From Hormiphora californensis (lineage: Eukaryota > Ctenophora > Tentaculata > Cydippida > Pleurobrachiidae), in contig CM035351.1 of NCBI GenBank assembly GCA_020137815.1, forward strand, positions 9,592,969-9,656,968: a DNA stretch of 64,000 bases, read 5' to 3'. Shown in pieces: positions 23,796 to 32,993 of the stretch. The notes beneath the pieces were generated by a model. The model was not told the origin of the DNA. It did no database searches and worked only from the letters and a program-made list of their open reading frames with translations. Within the stretch, counting starts at the first letter, position 1, and every line of letters begins with the position of its first letter. Made by a program: the position numbers and the translations under genes.

Positions 23796-26700
23796 CACCA
23801 CAACTCCATCCCCATTTAGGTAGACCTCGATTTGATGAAGAAAGAGTGTCTGAGTTTCAATGTGAGTCGGGCCCTCGCTGATGCCTATGTGTATAAGGGC
23901 ATGTCTATGGAACAACTCCGTGAACTACTCTCCGCTTCTATAGAGGTATGTAATGCAGCCTCATTATATGCCTAGAGGTATGCAGCTAGTGCAGCATCAT
24001 TAGTTTTGTAGATTGGTATAACAGTGCCGCTATATCCTAGTGGACTGCTTCATGTAGTCCCCTCCCCCCACAGATTGAGGGTATAATTGAGTGTTACGAG
24101 AGTGCTGCAGATCTAGGGTTGGCCCTAATGGGCAGTACTACTAGAAGTAGTTTCAATCTAACCCTTAGTGGAGTACTAGAGATGGCTCTACTGAGATCCA
24201 TCCTTCTCCAGATGAAACACGGACAGGTAATAACACCAGCACGCTGGTTCTACACTGTTGATCATGTCTAATCGTGATGTTACTAACCTCCTTGTTACCC
24301 CCTTCCTAACACCCCCCCCCCCTGGCAGGTTGACAAGGGTCTAGCTAGACTAAGGAGGGTCCTACAACTAGCTGATGTACAGGGTCTGGATGGACTCCGT
24401 GTGAAACTGTGTATAACACTTGGTCAGGTACTGATACAGGGTGTCCCAGATACAGCATGGCCCCCAATTGTATCTAGAGACTCACCTACAGTGGATGGTA
24501 TGCCAAAGATAGGACCCAGTAAGGGTCGTGCCACCCCTATCCAGAAGAAGTACGAGAGTATGTTCTGTCCCTGCAACAAGGCAGAGGAGGCTCTACTTAT
24601 CTTACTGATAGGACAGGTAATGATGATCCCTCTTTTACTGTCACATCCAGTCCAATGGTAACCATAGTGATACCCCCTCCCACAGGCACTGTTGGTCATA
24701 ACACACCCTCCCACAGGCACTATTGCTCATAACACACCCTCCCACAGGCACTGTTGTATAAGGAGGGTTGTGTAAGTCTACACGAGGAGGACGCTGTGAT
24801 GTGTGCCCAAACTAACAGACAGACCCACTCCCTACTAAACATGATGGTGTTGCTAATGGGACGGTTTGGACAGTACAGGGCCCTAGCTGACACTCTGGAG
24901 AAGTTCCTAAAGTTTAGCTATGAGGTAGGTAATACAGGGTCCCCCTGATGGATCCTAGTAGTTCTGTATAATAGAAGAATAGGTAGAAGGAGCATTAGTG
25001 ATTAGCTTCGATAGTTCCTTTATATTAACAAATGGGCACTCGGCTAAAGCAACCCAAATCACCCTGAAATGGCGGGAAGCCAGTTACTAGATGACAAGTC
25101 TTTATATCTTCCAGGATCTCCACATTTGTAAGCAGTTTGGTTTGGCATTACTCTCCTCGGGGCAATACTCTAGAGGTGCAGCTGTGTTGGAGAAGTGTCA
25201 CGAGGCTAAAGCAGACATTCCTATCGCCCTGACTATTGCTAAGGTATAACAGCGCCCCCAGACATATAATACCACACTGATTCTTTCCCACTAACCAATT
25301 TCTCCCCCGCAGACCTACATCAACCATCTACAAAGGTATGAGAAGGCTATATCCATCTGTACCGCATGTTTGGATATGGATTCCAAGCATCTCCGGAGCA
25401 GGCTATACCTATATAAGGGGATAGCAGAGGCTGCTCTAACCCGATCTACCGGCCAGCGTACCACAGTGAACAGTTACAGCAAAGCAGCAGTTGAATCACT
25501 GTACAAGGCCTACTCTCTAGACCCTAACTGCCCCCACATTCTCTATCACCTGGCACTAAGACTTGCTACCGTAGGAGAGATTAGAAAGAGTGTCCGGTAA
25601 GTTTTCATTATAATATAACAAGTCCCAGCTTTTGCAAAACGGTGTTGTCATTAATATGAGGTAGACATTACCATAACATTACCCAACTACTCTACTTCAG
25701 GTTTGCTAGAAAGGTGGCTGAGAACCCAGGGGTGGTCCAGATGGCCGATATAGCCCACTTGTTAGCCCTGCTATTCTCTGCACAACACAAGGGAGAAGAG
25801 GCTCTCTCTATTGTGGAACTGTATCTCATTGACTACCCTGACAACCTCAACCTTCTAATAACCAGGTATTTTAGTGACAATCTCTTCATCACCACCAGGC
25901 CAGGTCTCTAGCGGTGATGATATATCTTGGTAAGCTCTAACTAACCCATCCCTCATCTAGAGTGTTACTAGAGAGGGTAGTAGATGGGCCTGCTAAAGCA
26001 CTGGTGACATGTAAAGAGGTCCTGATACCACTGATTGAGAGACTATCAGGGGGCATGCCAAGAGATGACCAGACATTCCTACCTTACTCTGATCAATGGA
26101 CATCAGGTACTAAGATCAGTAGTTTTCTTGGCCCCTCCCCTGGTTCACTCCACCCCTATTATCTCCCCTAACCTCACCCTATTATTCCCCTAACCTCCCC
26201 AGGAAAGTTCCAGTTGACACAGTGGAGTGACAGGGTCAGTACCCACACTCCACCCCTATTATCTCCCCTAACCTCTCCGGAGTGACAGGGTCAGTACCCA
26301 CACTCCACCCCTATTATCTCCCCTAACCTCTCCAGGAAAGTTCCAGTTTACACAGTGGAGTGACAGGGTCGGTACCCACACTCCACCCCTATTATCTCCC
26401 CTAACCTCCCCAGGAAAGTTCCAGTTGACACAGTGGAGTGACAGGGACAGTACCCACACTCCACCCCTATTATCTCCCCTAACCTCACCCTATTATCTCC
26501 CCTAACCTCTCCAGGAAAGTTCCAGTTGACACAGTGGAGTGACAGGGTCAGTACCCACACTCCACCCCTATTATCTCCCCTAACCTCCCCAGGAAAGTTC
26601 CAATTGACACAGTGGAGTGACAGGGTCAGTACCCACACTCCACCCCTATTATCTCCCCTAACCTCTCCAGGAAAGTTCCAGTTGACACAGTGGAGTGACA

Positions 26701-27779
26701 GGGTCAGTACCCACACTCCACCCCTATTATCTCCCCTAACCTCTCCAGGAAAGTTCCAGTTGACACAGTGGAGTGACAGGGTTAGTACCCACACGACAGC
26801 CAGTTTTAGTGGCAGTACAATGGGCACCCTGCCCGCAGAGAGTATTAGTGAGAGCATTGATAGTGCAGTGGGATGTGATCAGAGCAACTGGGGCTCCCAG
26901 GTAAACAACCTATCATGCAGTCCAACCATTTCACACAACTCACAGGTAAACTCACACTATTATACAGCCATTCAACACAACTTGTCTCTCATAACACTGC
27001 CCTCTCCGAACCGGGCCTTCGGCGCGAAGAAACTTTCTTGTGCTAGTACGACAACCACAACTAACACATGTATCACTATCAGGCTGAAGTGTGGTATACA
27101 ATAGCTGATGTATTCCTATCTGATGGAATGTTACCTGACTCACAGAAGTGTGTAGACGAGGTCCGACAACTATTCCCCCTCTCTCACCTTGTCTCCTACA
27201 TGAATGGGAGGATTCGGGAGGCAGAGGGTAAGTGTTGCTGATTGAGAAGTATTCCCTTTAGATATATCAAGGGTTACCCCGCCTTCTTGGGGTTACAACC
27301 TCTTCCAGATAACTGATATATAATGTTAACATTGCATCTCTCTCTCACTAGGTCAGCTGGATGAGGCAGAACAGCAGTATATCAACTCCGTAACTCTCTC
27401 ACCCCGTCATGTCCCCTCTCTAGTAGCCCTTGGACGACTACAGATAGATCTTGGGAAGCCTCTACTTGCTGAACACTACCTCACTGAGGCTACAAAGGCA
27501 AAGGTAGTTCTACTTTGTTAGTTTCCTTTGTGTTACACAGTGTATTATAGTGCTCGTGTTTTTAGATGTCGTTTCCTTCATACTATGTGCTTTGTTGTTT
27601 CTCTCACTACTATATACCTCTACATCTAGCCGGACCAGTTTGAAGCATGGCACCACCTAGGTTTACTGCACCAGGGACAGGAGAACCATCAACAAGCTAC
27701 TGAGTGTTTCCTGACATCACTCCGTTTCGAGTCTACCTCCCCCATCCGACCCTACACTGTGCTACAATGGAAAATCTGA
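16281..27779 (+). CDS. TTC7: Tetratricopeptide repeat protein 7 (PI4KA complex subunit)
   Basis: Fifteen exons with consistent phases: 16281-16361, 22669-22812, 23583-23696, 23820-23945, 24074-24226, 24329-24616, 24748-24924, 25115-25243, 25313-25596, 25701-25865, 25961-26106, 26749-26900, 27083-27227, 27352-27503 and 27630-27779. Landmarks include KLNYVEG-like AKMFYVQGKFQECL, the TPR pairs (ADIAHLLALLFSAQHKGEEAL), KFQLTQWSDR, AEVWYTIADVFL and the closing GLLHQGQENHQQATECFLTS. TTC7 with FAM126 and EFR3 anchors phosphatidylinositol 4-kinase alpha at the plasma membrane. Intron 1 (6.3 kb) hosts an antisense non-LTR retrotransposon; introns 6 and 11 carry tandemly amplified 3' splice sites. Confidence 0.93.
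16652..16713 (+). repeat. (GA)n microsatellite in retrotransposon 3' region
   Basis: A pure GA run between the ORF2 stop and the element end. Open frames across it are artefacts. Confidence 0.9.
16751..20221 (-). CDS. Retrotransposon ORF2: PHD-like finger, APE endonuclease, reverse transcriptase
   Basis: A 1,156-codon frame from the first ATG at 20221; the same frame stays open upstream to about 20460. A PHD/zinc-knuckle segment (CNVCQKLGNR...CWICEMSVHNSC) lies near residues 28-60. The apurinic-type endonuclease follows (SSNIRSLTHNIANI, FNETNLNE, LMGDSNINLLEY, SDHLATF). The reverse transcriptase carries DFSKAFDMVDHEILL, PQGSVLGPTLFLIYINDLP and the catalytic FADDSNLL. A C-terminal extension ends near LLKLQSQKNE. 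All catalytic motifs are present, so the protein may be functional. ORF2 nicks target DNA and primes reverse transcription from the nick. Confidence 0.95.
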   Translation of the reverse strand: MLPLTCLNLTVSETRGHSKILNTTKPCNVCQKLGNRYKLTTCWICEMSVHNSCSLGTLGCKSCHQNIFPGDIISKTTSSFVKLETAFNPYAKKHAATYVAEFDSDAHISTDMGAWQLPSSVLDSCNYTPSDRIKGNLSKQIQILSSNIRSLTHNIANIRENIEFYQKFDIICFNETNLNEANLPFGGNELHLDNFHSPFLQHPARSSNRGGGLAIYVHTRLGNPQCVKIRPNLCDSSDPLSGEFLTIEIQQEKEKNIVVCNYYRSPNSDYLKFSRKIEELLTKLGRDKHKRIFLMGDSNINLLEYGKSDYCTKFVDKLTEYGFVQLISRPTRVTNHSATLIDHIFSNDCTAITKSGIVSDFDLSDHLATFVRFTNYSFYHKDVGTLAPSRIINKASMETFRQEIESTDWSYILNLENADNILHTISEKYQEIYNKHFPLLKRKASKNRSRRKSCPWLLDWLKCACARKNSLYRKFIKNPIIENEVKYLKMKKFVRKHTIIAKKKFYTSYFEEHVSNSKKQWAMINDLLNRKPKSRANIGKLEYKGQKFSNNRDIANSFNDYFKNIAQELKNKIKLNAAEHIGQGNPIPNNNRCQESMPSAVVPASEVAALIRGLKDKATSDISIKPLKSVGHVMSGILSFAITKSLEQGLVPNELKIAKIVPLHKGGSKSDIKNYRPISLLSAFSKLYEKVMQSRLVSHLKTHNILFASQYGFRGAHSCEHAILDAQYNIIRALERKQVAALLLLDFSKAFDMVDHEILLTKLEHYGIRGKNLDWFRSYLIERSQYVHVNNLCSEKELISHGVPQGSVLGPTLFLIYINDLPLSTDLAEFFIFADDSNLLITAETHSELEQKCNRALRAVQAWVSKNGLKLNIEKTNLLVFNNNTKQKSSKIAVSLNDTLVQLKQEARFLGVIIDANLNWSTHVMALTSKISRNAGLLYKLRKILPPKPLKNIYCSFVESHLIYCASAWGTIPINRLASLFAAQKKAIRAMGSGKTIIYYDKATGELPSHTKPIFEECSLLALPNLIAKSILGQLHKVRLGVAPPKISAFFELKSQGAAPYATRHETKKIFNAPHFRLTRSNYQIAHIGPRLYNLLYDLCDNDTATTNNKKKHICDRFYDPFKKGITKMLLKLQSQKNETNPNSWEETNFILQQIK
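20222..20460 (-). other. Upstream in-frame extension of ORF2 with a second zinc-finger block and no ATG
   Basis: Reading the ORF2 frame back from 20221 gives an open stretch to a stop near 20463. It holds regularly spaced cysteines and a histidine (CKKCSKKC, ITCSLCGTTQHSKC, HWTCETC) that look like a PHD finger. No ATG lies in this stretch, so ORF2 may start at a non-AUG codon or by reinitiation after ORF1. Alternatively an upstream start has been lost. Confidence 0.6.
20796..22538 (-). CDS. Retrotransposon ORF1: AlkB-type 2OG-Fe(II) dioxygenase fused to SGNH esterase
   Basis: A 580-codon frame from the ATG at 22538. Residues 1-170 are low complexity with a charged helix. About residues 190-355 form an AlkB-like domain: YTYGGKTH, LLNFYPSGESSIPFHSDDE (metal ligands His and Asp), the distal His in RHWEHSIP, and the 2-oxoglutarate Arg in SRVSLTFRKI. 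Residues about 375-560 form an SGNH hydrolase: VLILTDSIYNG (nucleophile Ser), SSGINDLS (Gly-x-Asn-Asp), and NGIHLSL, where the usual Asp of the DxxH block is Asn. CR1/L2 ORF1 proteins with an esterase are known. AlkB enzymes remove alkyl groups from nucleic acid and occur in some plant RNA viruses; in this element the domain could protect or repair the RNA template. Confidence 0.88.
   Translation of the reverse strand: MMTASQQHQETGPPGLVAHLSTTPSDTTLAPTPIPGEVDLPTDRETRLLRRNEMKEILHRDRKEEADVTTDIIDTLIEKSAIDILIEDVDELMSATRRDMSMSAPTAAMFAPSAISTPMRKRLSLPGNPAPRMMSIGTQTETHTTTTATSTTNPVSLPLHTDDTPRTLAAAATDPTPTSIDPVRVLCAIDIDADISPESVTAGLHLDREGTRYVCSFGPENYTYGGKTHTAQPFPASGIIPSIQAQLSNLIDGFSPTWSCLLNFYPSGESSIPFHSDDELEIEDDSEIVCVSIGQSRSLHFRSITGPKQSREIELGNGSVYSMTKSSQRHWEHSIPADGTVGSRVSLTFRKITPASTRTIIPPVREPTEVPVTPPKRVLILTDSIYNGLGAQLKWGKGVQVVYRRLYQLTHLEQYEHLFRNTDIVFISSGINDLSRYGERGYSLFNHIRPILSRLSSTYADTLFVFNSVLDTAENRVGPWLNREINSINNLVFDFSRSLPNLRFLDTHWSATKFWKAGGPPILSPRGNGIHLSLTAQTHLESIIRKSLLSFLFFECTERRCWDLRPEFWGRLGIPTHLRF
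23163..23280 (+). repeat. (CT)n microsatellite in TTC7 intron 2
   Basis: Long CT run within the intron before exon 3. A long Ser/Leu open frame through it is not a gene. Confidence 0.95.
23718..23793 (+). repeat. (CT)n microsatellite in TTC7 intron 3
   Basis: A CT run ending 27 bases before the acceptor of exon 4; it likely serves as an extended pyrimidine tract. Confidence 0.9.
24670..24747 (+). repeat. Three tandem copies of the acceptor of TTC7 exon 7
   Basis: The block CCCTCCCACAG|GCACTGTTG occurs with AG ends at 24685, 24716 and 24747, an exact 31-base period. Only the last copy leads into the exon. The first bases of the exon are included in every unit. Confidence 0.9.
26196..26748 (+). 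repeat. Tandem array of the acceptor of TTC7 exon 12 (about 77 bp unit)
   Basis: GAAAGTTCCAGTTGACACAG preceded by CCCCTAACCTCTCCAG recurs with exon-like starts near 26203, 26335, 26414, 26515, 26593, 26670 and the true 26749, plus a truncated copy near 26278. About 40 bases of exon are included per unit. Open frames on both strands here are repeat artefacts. Confidence 0.9.
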
Positions 27780-28029
27780 AGAACTGTTAATTTGTTATAT
27801 TTGCTTGTTACTTATACTGTGTTTGTTGATTCTGTAAATTTATTCCTAAAGTTTTTTTTTTCGCTGGAACGATTCTGCATGCTGCGTCAAATACGTGTAT
27901 AATTGTCTAATTTCTCTCCCCCTATAAATCCTTAACTTTATTTGCCCAGCCCATTAACCAGCCCCCTCTGTCTAGCAATGCATGCTCAGTTATAGTGTTA
28001 GAAGATCAGTAGTCAAAACAGCTGCAAGG

Positions 28030-31000
28030 ATGGTTTCTCAGGTTCCTGACTCCATTAACTTCCCGGCTGAGGAGGAAAAAGTGCTAAAGTGAGTTATACA
28101 CAGCTGGTGTCTCATTATGAAGCTGTTAACTCAATAACTCCCTCTCACAATTATAATGACCCATACTAACACAATCCCTCTCATCAAGACCCCTATTGTA
28201 GTTACATGGTATACCAATCCCCCTCCCCTACAGGTACTGGGAAGATAACAAGACATTTGAGAGGAGTTTAGAGCAAAGTAAGAAGGCTAAAAGGCCTGCA
28301 TTTACATTCTATGATGGCCCTCCCTTTGCTACCGGTCTCCCTCACTATGGGCATCTTCTGGCTGGTTCAGTTAAAGATATTGTTACCAGGTAATGGTGTT
28401 ATTCAAACAGCTGCTTCCAACATCCCCACTATTATATCCAGTACCCATTCCTGCCTACCCGGCTATGATAGTCTATACCTGAATACCTCCAGGTATGCCC
28501 ATATGAACGGGTTTCATGTTGATAGAAGGTTTGGATGGGATTGCCACGGGTTGCCAGTGGAACACGAGATAGATAAGCGTCTCAATATCACAGGACCCCA
28601 GGATGTTGCAGCAATGGGGATTGACAAGTACAATGCCGAGTGCAGGTCCATTGTAATGAGATATGCAGGGGAGTGGGAGAGTACTGTCAAACGACTGGGA
28701 AGGTGGATCGACTTTAAAAATGTAATTATTTCCTAGAATGCCTTCCTTCAAAGGAAATGCCTTGTCTCTATTTTACATTTAACCCCTCTCCATCTTCCCT
28801 AAAGGGCTCTCTATCTCCGATTAACCTCCCTCTCTCCCACAGGACTACAAGACCCTCTACCCCTGGTTTAACCTCCCCTCTCTCTCACAGGACTACAAGA
28901 CCCTCTACCCCTGGTTTAACCCCCTGTCTCCCACAGGACTACAAGACCCTCTACCCCTGGTTTAACCCCCTGTCTCCCACAGGACTACAAGACCCTCTAC
29001 CCCTGGTTTAACCCCCTCCCCCTCTCCCGCAGGACTACAAGACCCTCTACCCCTGGTTTAACCCCCTCCCCCCTACAAGACCCTCTACCCGTGGTTTAAC
29101 CCCCCCCTCCCCCCTCTCCCACAGGACTACAAGACTCTCTACCCCTGGTTTAACCCCCTCTCTCCCTACAGGACTACAAGACCCTCTACCCCTGGTTTAA
29201 CCCCCTCTCTCCCACAGGACTACAAGACTCTCTACCCCTGGTTTAACCCCCTCTCTCCCTGCAGGACTACAAGACCCTCTACCCCTGGTTTAACCCCCTC
29301 TCCCTGCAGGACTACAAGACCCTCTACCCCTGGTTTAACCCCCTCTCTCCCACAGGACTACAAGACTCTCTACCCCTGGTTTAACCCCCTCTCTCCCTGC
29401 AGGACTACAAGACCCTCTACCCCTGGTTTAACCCCCTCTCCCTGCAGGACTACAAGACCCTCTACCCGTGGTTTAACCCCCTCTCTCCCACAGGACTACA
29501 AGACTCTCTACCCCTGGTTTAACCCCCTCTCTCCCTGCAGGACTACAAGACCCTCTACCCCTGGTTTAACCCCCCCCCCTCTCCCACAGGACTACAAGAC
29601 CCTCTACCCCTGGTTTAACCCCCTCCCCTCTCCCACAGGACTACAAGACCCTCTACCCCTGGTTTAACCCCTCTCTCTCCCTGCAGGACTACAAGACCCT
29701 CTACCCCTGGTTTAACCCCCTCTCTCCCACAGGACTACAAGACCCTCTACCCCTGGTTTAACCCCCTCTCTCCCACAGGACTACAAGACCCTCTACCCGT
29801 GGTTCATGGAGAGTGTTTGGTGGGTTTGGTCCCAGCTGTTCGCTAAGGGTCTGGTATACAGGGGTTACAAAGTGATGCCCTACTCAACTGCCTGTGCCAC
29901 GCCCCTCTCTAACTTTGAAGTGAATTTGAACTACCAAGATGTCACAGACCCGGCTGTTATTGTTAGTTTCCCCTGTGACCAGGAACCAGGTGTCAGTCTC
30001 ATAGCATGGACCACCACCCCCTGGACACTGCCTAGTAACCTGGCTCTGTGTGTTAACCCTGAGATGGTATATGTGAAGGTGGCTGACAAGACCCGGGACG
30101 GTGCTAAGTTCATTCTGATGGAGGCCCGGCTCTGTGCACTCTACAAGAGTGAGGAGGAGTATGAGATACTGGATAGGTTCCCTGGTAAGAAGCTGGCAGG
30201 TCTCACCTACACCCCTCTCTTCCCCTACCTGGCTGGTGAGATGAAGAGTGCCTTCAAGGTGTGTCTGGATGGGTATGTTACTAGTGATAGTGGTACCGGT
30301 ATTGTTCACCAGGCCCCTGCATTTGGAGAGGACGATTACAGGGTGTGTCTAGCTAATGGGGTCTTCAAGAAGGGTCAGGAGCCTGCTATCTGCCCAATCG
30401 ATGCCTCTGGGAAGTTCACCCCAGTAGTATCAGACTTTGCAGGACAGTACGTGAAGGATGCAGATAAGCATATTATAAAGCATCTCAAGGGGACAGGAAG
30501 GATGGTACATGCAGGCACTGTGAACCATAGTTACCCATTCTGTTGGAGATCTGACACCCCCCTCCTGTACCGAGTTATCCCTGGATGGTTTATCAAGGTC
30601 ACTGCCCTCAGGGAGAAGTTGCTAGCTAACAATGATAAGAGTTACTGGGTACCTGAGTTTGTCAAGGAGAAGAGGTTCAGGAACTGGTTGGCAGATTGCC
30701 GAGACTGGTCTGTCAGTAGAAACAGATATTGGGGTACACCCATCCCTCTGTGGGTGAGTGATGATGGGGAGGAGGTGGTGTGTGTGGGGAGTATTGAGGA
30801 GCTACAGACCCTCTCAGGGGTTGCAGTGTCTGACCTACATAGGGAGAGTATCGACCACATCACCATCCCGTCTAAATGTGGTAAGGGCACTCTGAAGCGT
30901 GTTCCTGAGGTGTTTGATTGTTGGTTTGAGAGTGGTAGTATGCCTTACGCCCAACAACACTACCCCTTCTCTGGAACAACTGAATTTCGAGAGCAAGTTC

Positions 31001-32815
31001 CCGGCAGATTTCATTGCAGAGGGAGTTGACCAGACTAGAGGGTGGTTCTACACCCTGCTAGTTATCTCTACTGCACTCTTTGATAAACCTCCCTTCAAGA
31101 ATCTCATAGTGACGGGGCTAGTACTGGCTGGGGATGGTAAGAAAATGTCAAAGAGGCTGAAGAACTACCCTGATCCGGTGGAACTAATGAACAAGTACGG
31201 ATCAGATTCCATCAGGCTATATCTCATTGATTCCCCTGTTGTGAGAGCTGATACCCTGAAATTCAAAGAGGAGGGGGTAAAGGGGGTATTGAAGGATGTC
31301 CTACTACCCTGGTTCAACGCTTACAGGTTCCTCATCCAGAATATAGTGCGGCTAGAGCAAGAGGAGGGGAGGAAGTTCGTGTATGAGGGAGATGCTCTGA
31401 GTGGGAATGTGATGGATAAATGGATCCTCTCTTACACTCACTCTCTCATTGAGTTTGTAGAGGTGGAGATGGCTGCATACCGGTTATACACGGTGGTACC
31501 CCGTCTAATCAAGTTCATAGAGAACCTGACTAACTGGTATGTGCGGTTAAACAGGCCCCGTATCAGGGGTGAGATGGGTGTAGAGGAGTGTGAGGCGAGT
31601 GTGAACACCCTCTTCTCAGTCCTCCTGACTATGATCAGACTAATGGCTCCCTTCACTCCCTTCCTAACGGAGACCATGTACCAGAACCTCAAACAGGCCA
31701 TACACCCCAAGTTCTTTAGTGGGGAGGATGACTCCATACACTTCCTGATGCTCCCCAAGTTTGATAGTAGCAAGATAGACAGGGAGATAGAGAGGAGGGT
31801 GGCTACAATGCAGTCTGTTATTGAGACTGGCAGGCTACTCCGGGACCGCAACACCCTGCCCATCAAGTACCCTCTAAAGGAGGTGGTACTAGTTGATGTA
31901 GATACTACCGTCCTATCTGATGCTCAGTCTCTAGAGAGCTATATAGTAGGGGAACTGAATGTGAGGAAGCTCACTGTCTCTAGTGACAAGGCCAAGTATG
32001 CTGTACAGCTGACTGCTAAACCCAACCACATGCTCCTTGGAAAGAGGCTGAAGGGTGATTTCAAGAAGGTCAGTGCAGCTATAGTGGCTCTCAATGATGT
32101 GGAGTTGAGTGAGATGAAGGAGACTGGAGAGAGGGAGATCTGTGGGCATGTGATCCAGTTTGATGAGCTCCATGTTGGGTATGAGGTGAAGGGAGCTGAG
32201 GGAGGTCAGTATGCAGCTGCTGCTGAGAACAATGTACTAATCCTACTGGACTGTACCACTGACCAGGAGCTAATGGATGAGGGTCTAGCGAGGGAGGTTG
32301 TTAACAGAGTCCAGAAGTTGAGGAAGAAGGCTAAACTGGTACCCACTGACAAGATTACTGTTTACTATACCATCAAGGGTAAAGCAGGAGATCTAGTTAG
32401 GGTTGTGGGCAGTCAGAAGGATCTGATAGAGACCTCCCTCAAGTCATCCTTCCTGGGTGACACCCCCTCTGGAACTACTGTTATAGAGGAGGAGGTGGAT
32501 GTTAAAGGTACTAAGATGGTCCTAACTCTCGTTGGAGATCGCCCTGTAGCCCCTGGATTAGTGGTCCAGTGGCCGGGATCTGGCCGCCCTTCTGGACCCT
32601 ACCTGAGTGTGTCCTATAACGGGCAGACTAAAGACCTGCTCCTGGCCCCATCTGGTGCTGCTCCCCTCACCGCCATGGAACTAGAGATGGAAGTGAAGAT
32701 CCTGTTCGATCTGTTTGGGCGCAACATCTCCCTCTCTCAGGGCGGATCTCAACTCAAGATTAGTGAGCGAGATTTGAGTCAGCTTAATGGACAAACTGTG
32801 ACCGTGTCAGCCTAG
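28030..32815 (+). CDS. IARS1: Cytoplasmic isoleucyl-tRNA synthetase, with one +1 frame break
   Basis: Exons: 28030-28088, 28234-28389, 28493-28721 and 29779-32815, the last very long. This class I synthetase charges tRNA-Ile with isoleucine. Visible: the HIGH-type motif in [23 protein letters not shown], the CP1 editing segment ([25 protein letters not shown]), the KMSKR loop ([15 protein letters not shown]) and the anticodon-binding helices. The frame breaks at about 30985-30990 (GAA TTT C GAG). The conserved FPADFIAEG-type segment is read in the +1 frame, so one extra base is present there. The remaining 600 residues are intact, arguing against decay. Intron 3 contains 20 tandem copies of the exon 4 acceptor and exon start. 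Human IARS1 has 1,262 residues; this one is slightly shorter, about 1,159. Confidence 0.94.
28826..29778 (+). repeat. Twenty tandem copies of the acceptor and start of IARS1 exon 4
   Basis: Unit of 44-50 bases: GACTACAAGACCCTCTACCC, TGGTTTAAC, then CCCCTCTCTCCCACAG. Copies begin near 28843, 28891, 28937, 28983, 29033, 29072, 29125, 29172, 29218, 29264, 29309, 29356, 29403, 29448, 29494, 29541, 29590, 29639, 29687 and 29733; the true exon begins at 29779. All but the copy at 29072 keep an AG directly before GACTAC. Each unit has a branch-point-like TTTAAC, a pyrimidine tract and AG. Confidence 0.97.
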
Positions 32816-32993
32816 ATAGTTTATCAATATATATATATCCGGGGATTTAGGTTTTAATATGATGCACTGTCACTATACTCATTTTAGGAGTTTTATTTGA
32901 GGTTTTTTTGACTACAAGATTCTGTGTTTTATTCTTGTCTCTATACCCCCTCCCCCAACTAACCAATAACTAAATCCTCTCCTTTATAGTTGG

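Noticed and set aside
26268-26857. Minus-strand repeat proteins over the TTC7 array
   Set aside because: Antisense of a tandem repeat; no conservation beyond the unit.
28030-32815. IARS1 as a pseudogene because of its frame break
   Set aside because: Only one break is present and all catalytic, editing and anticodon-binding segments are intact over more than 1,100 residues.
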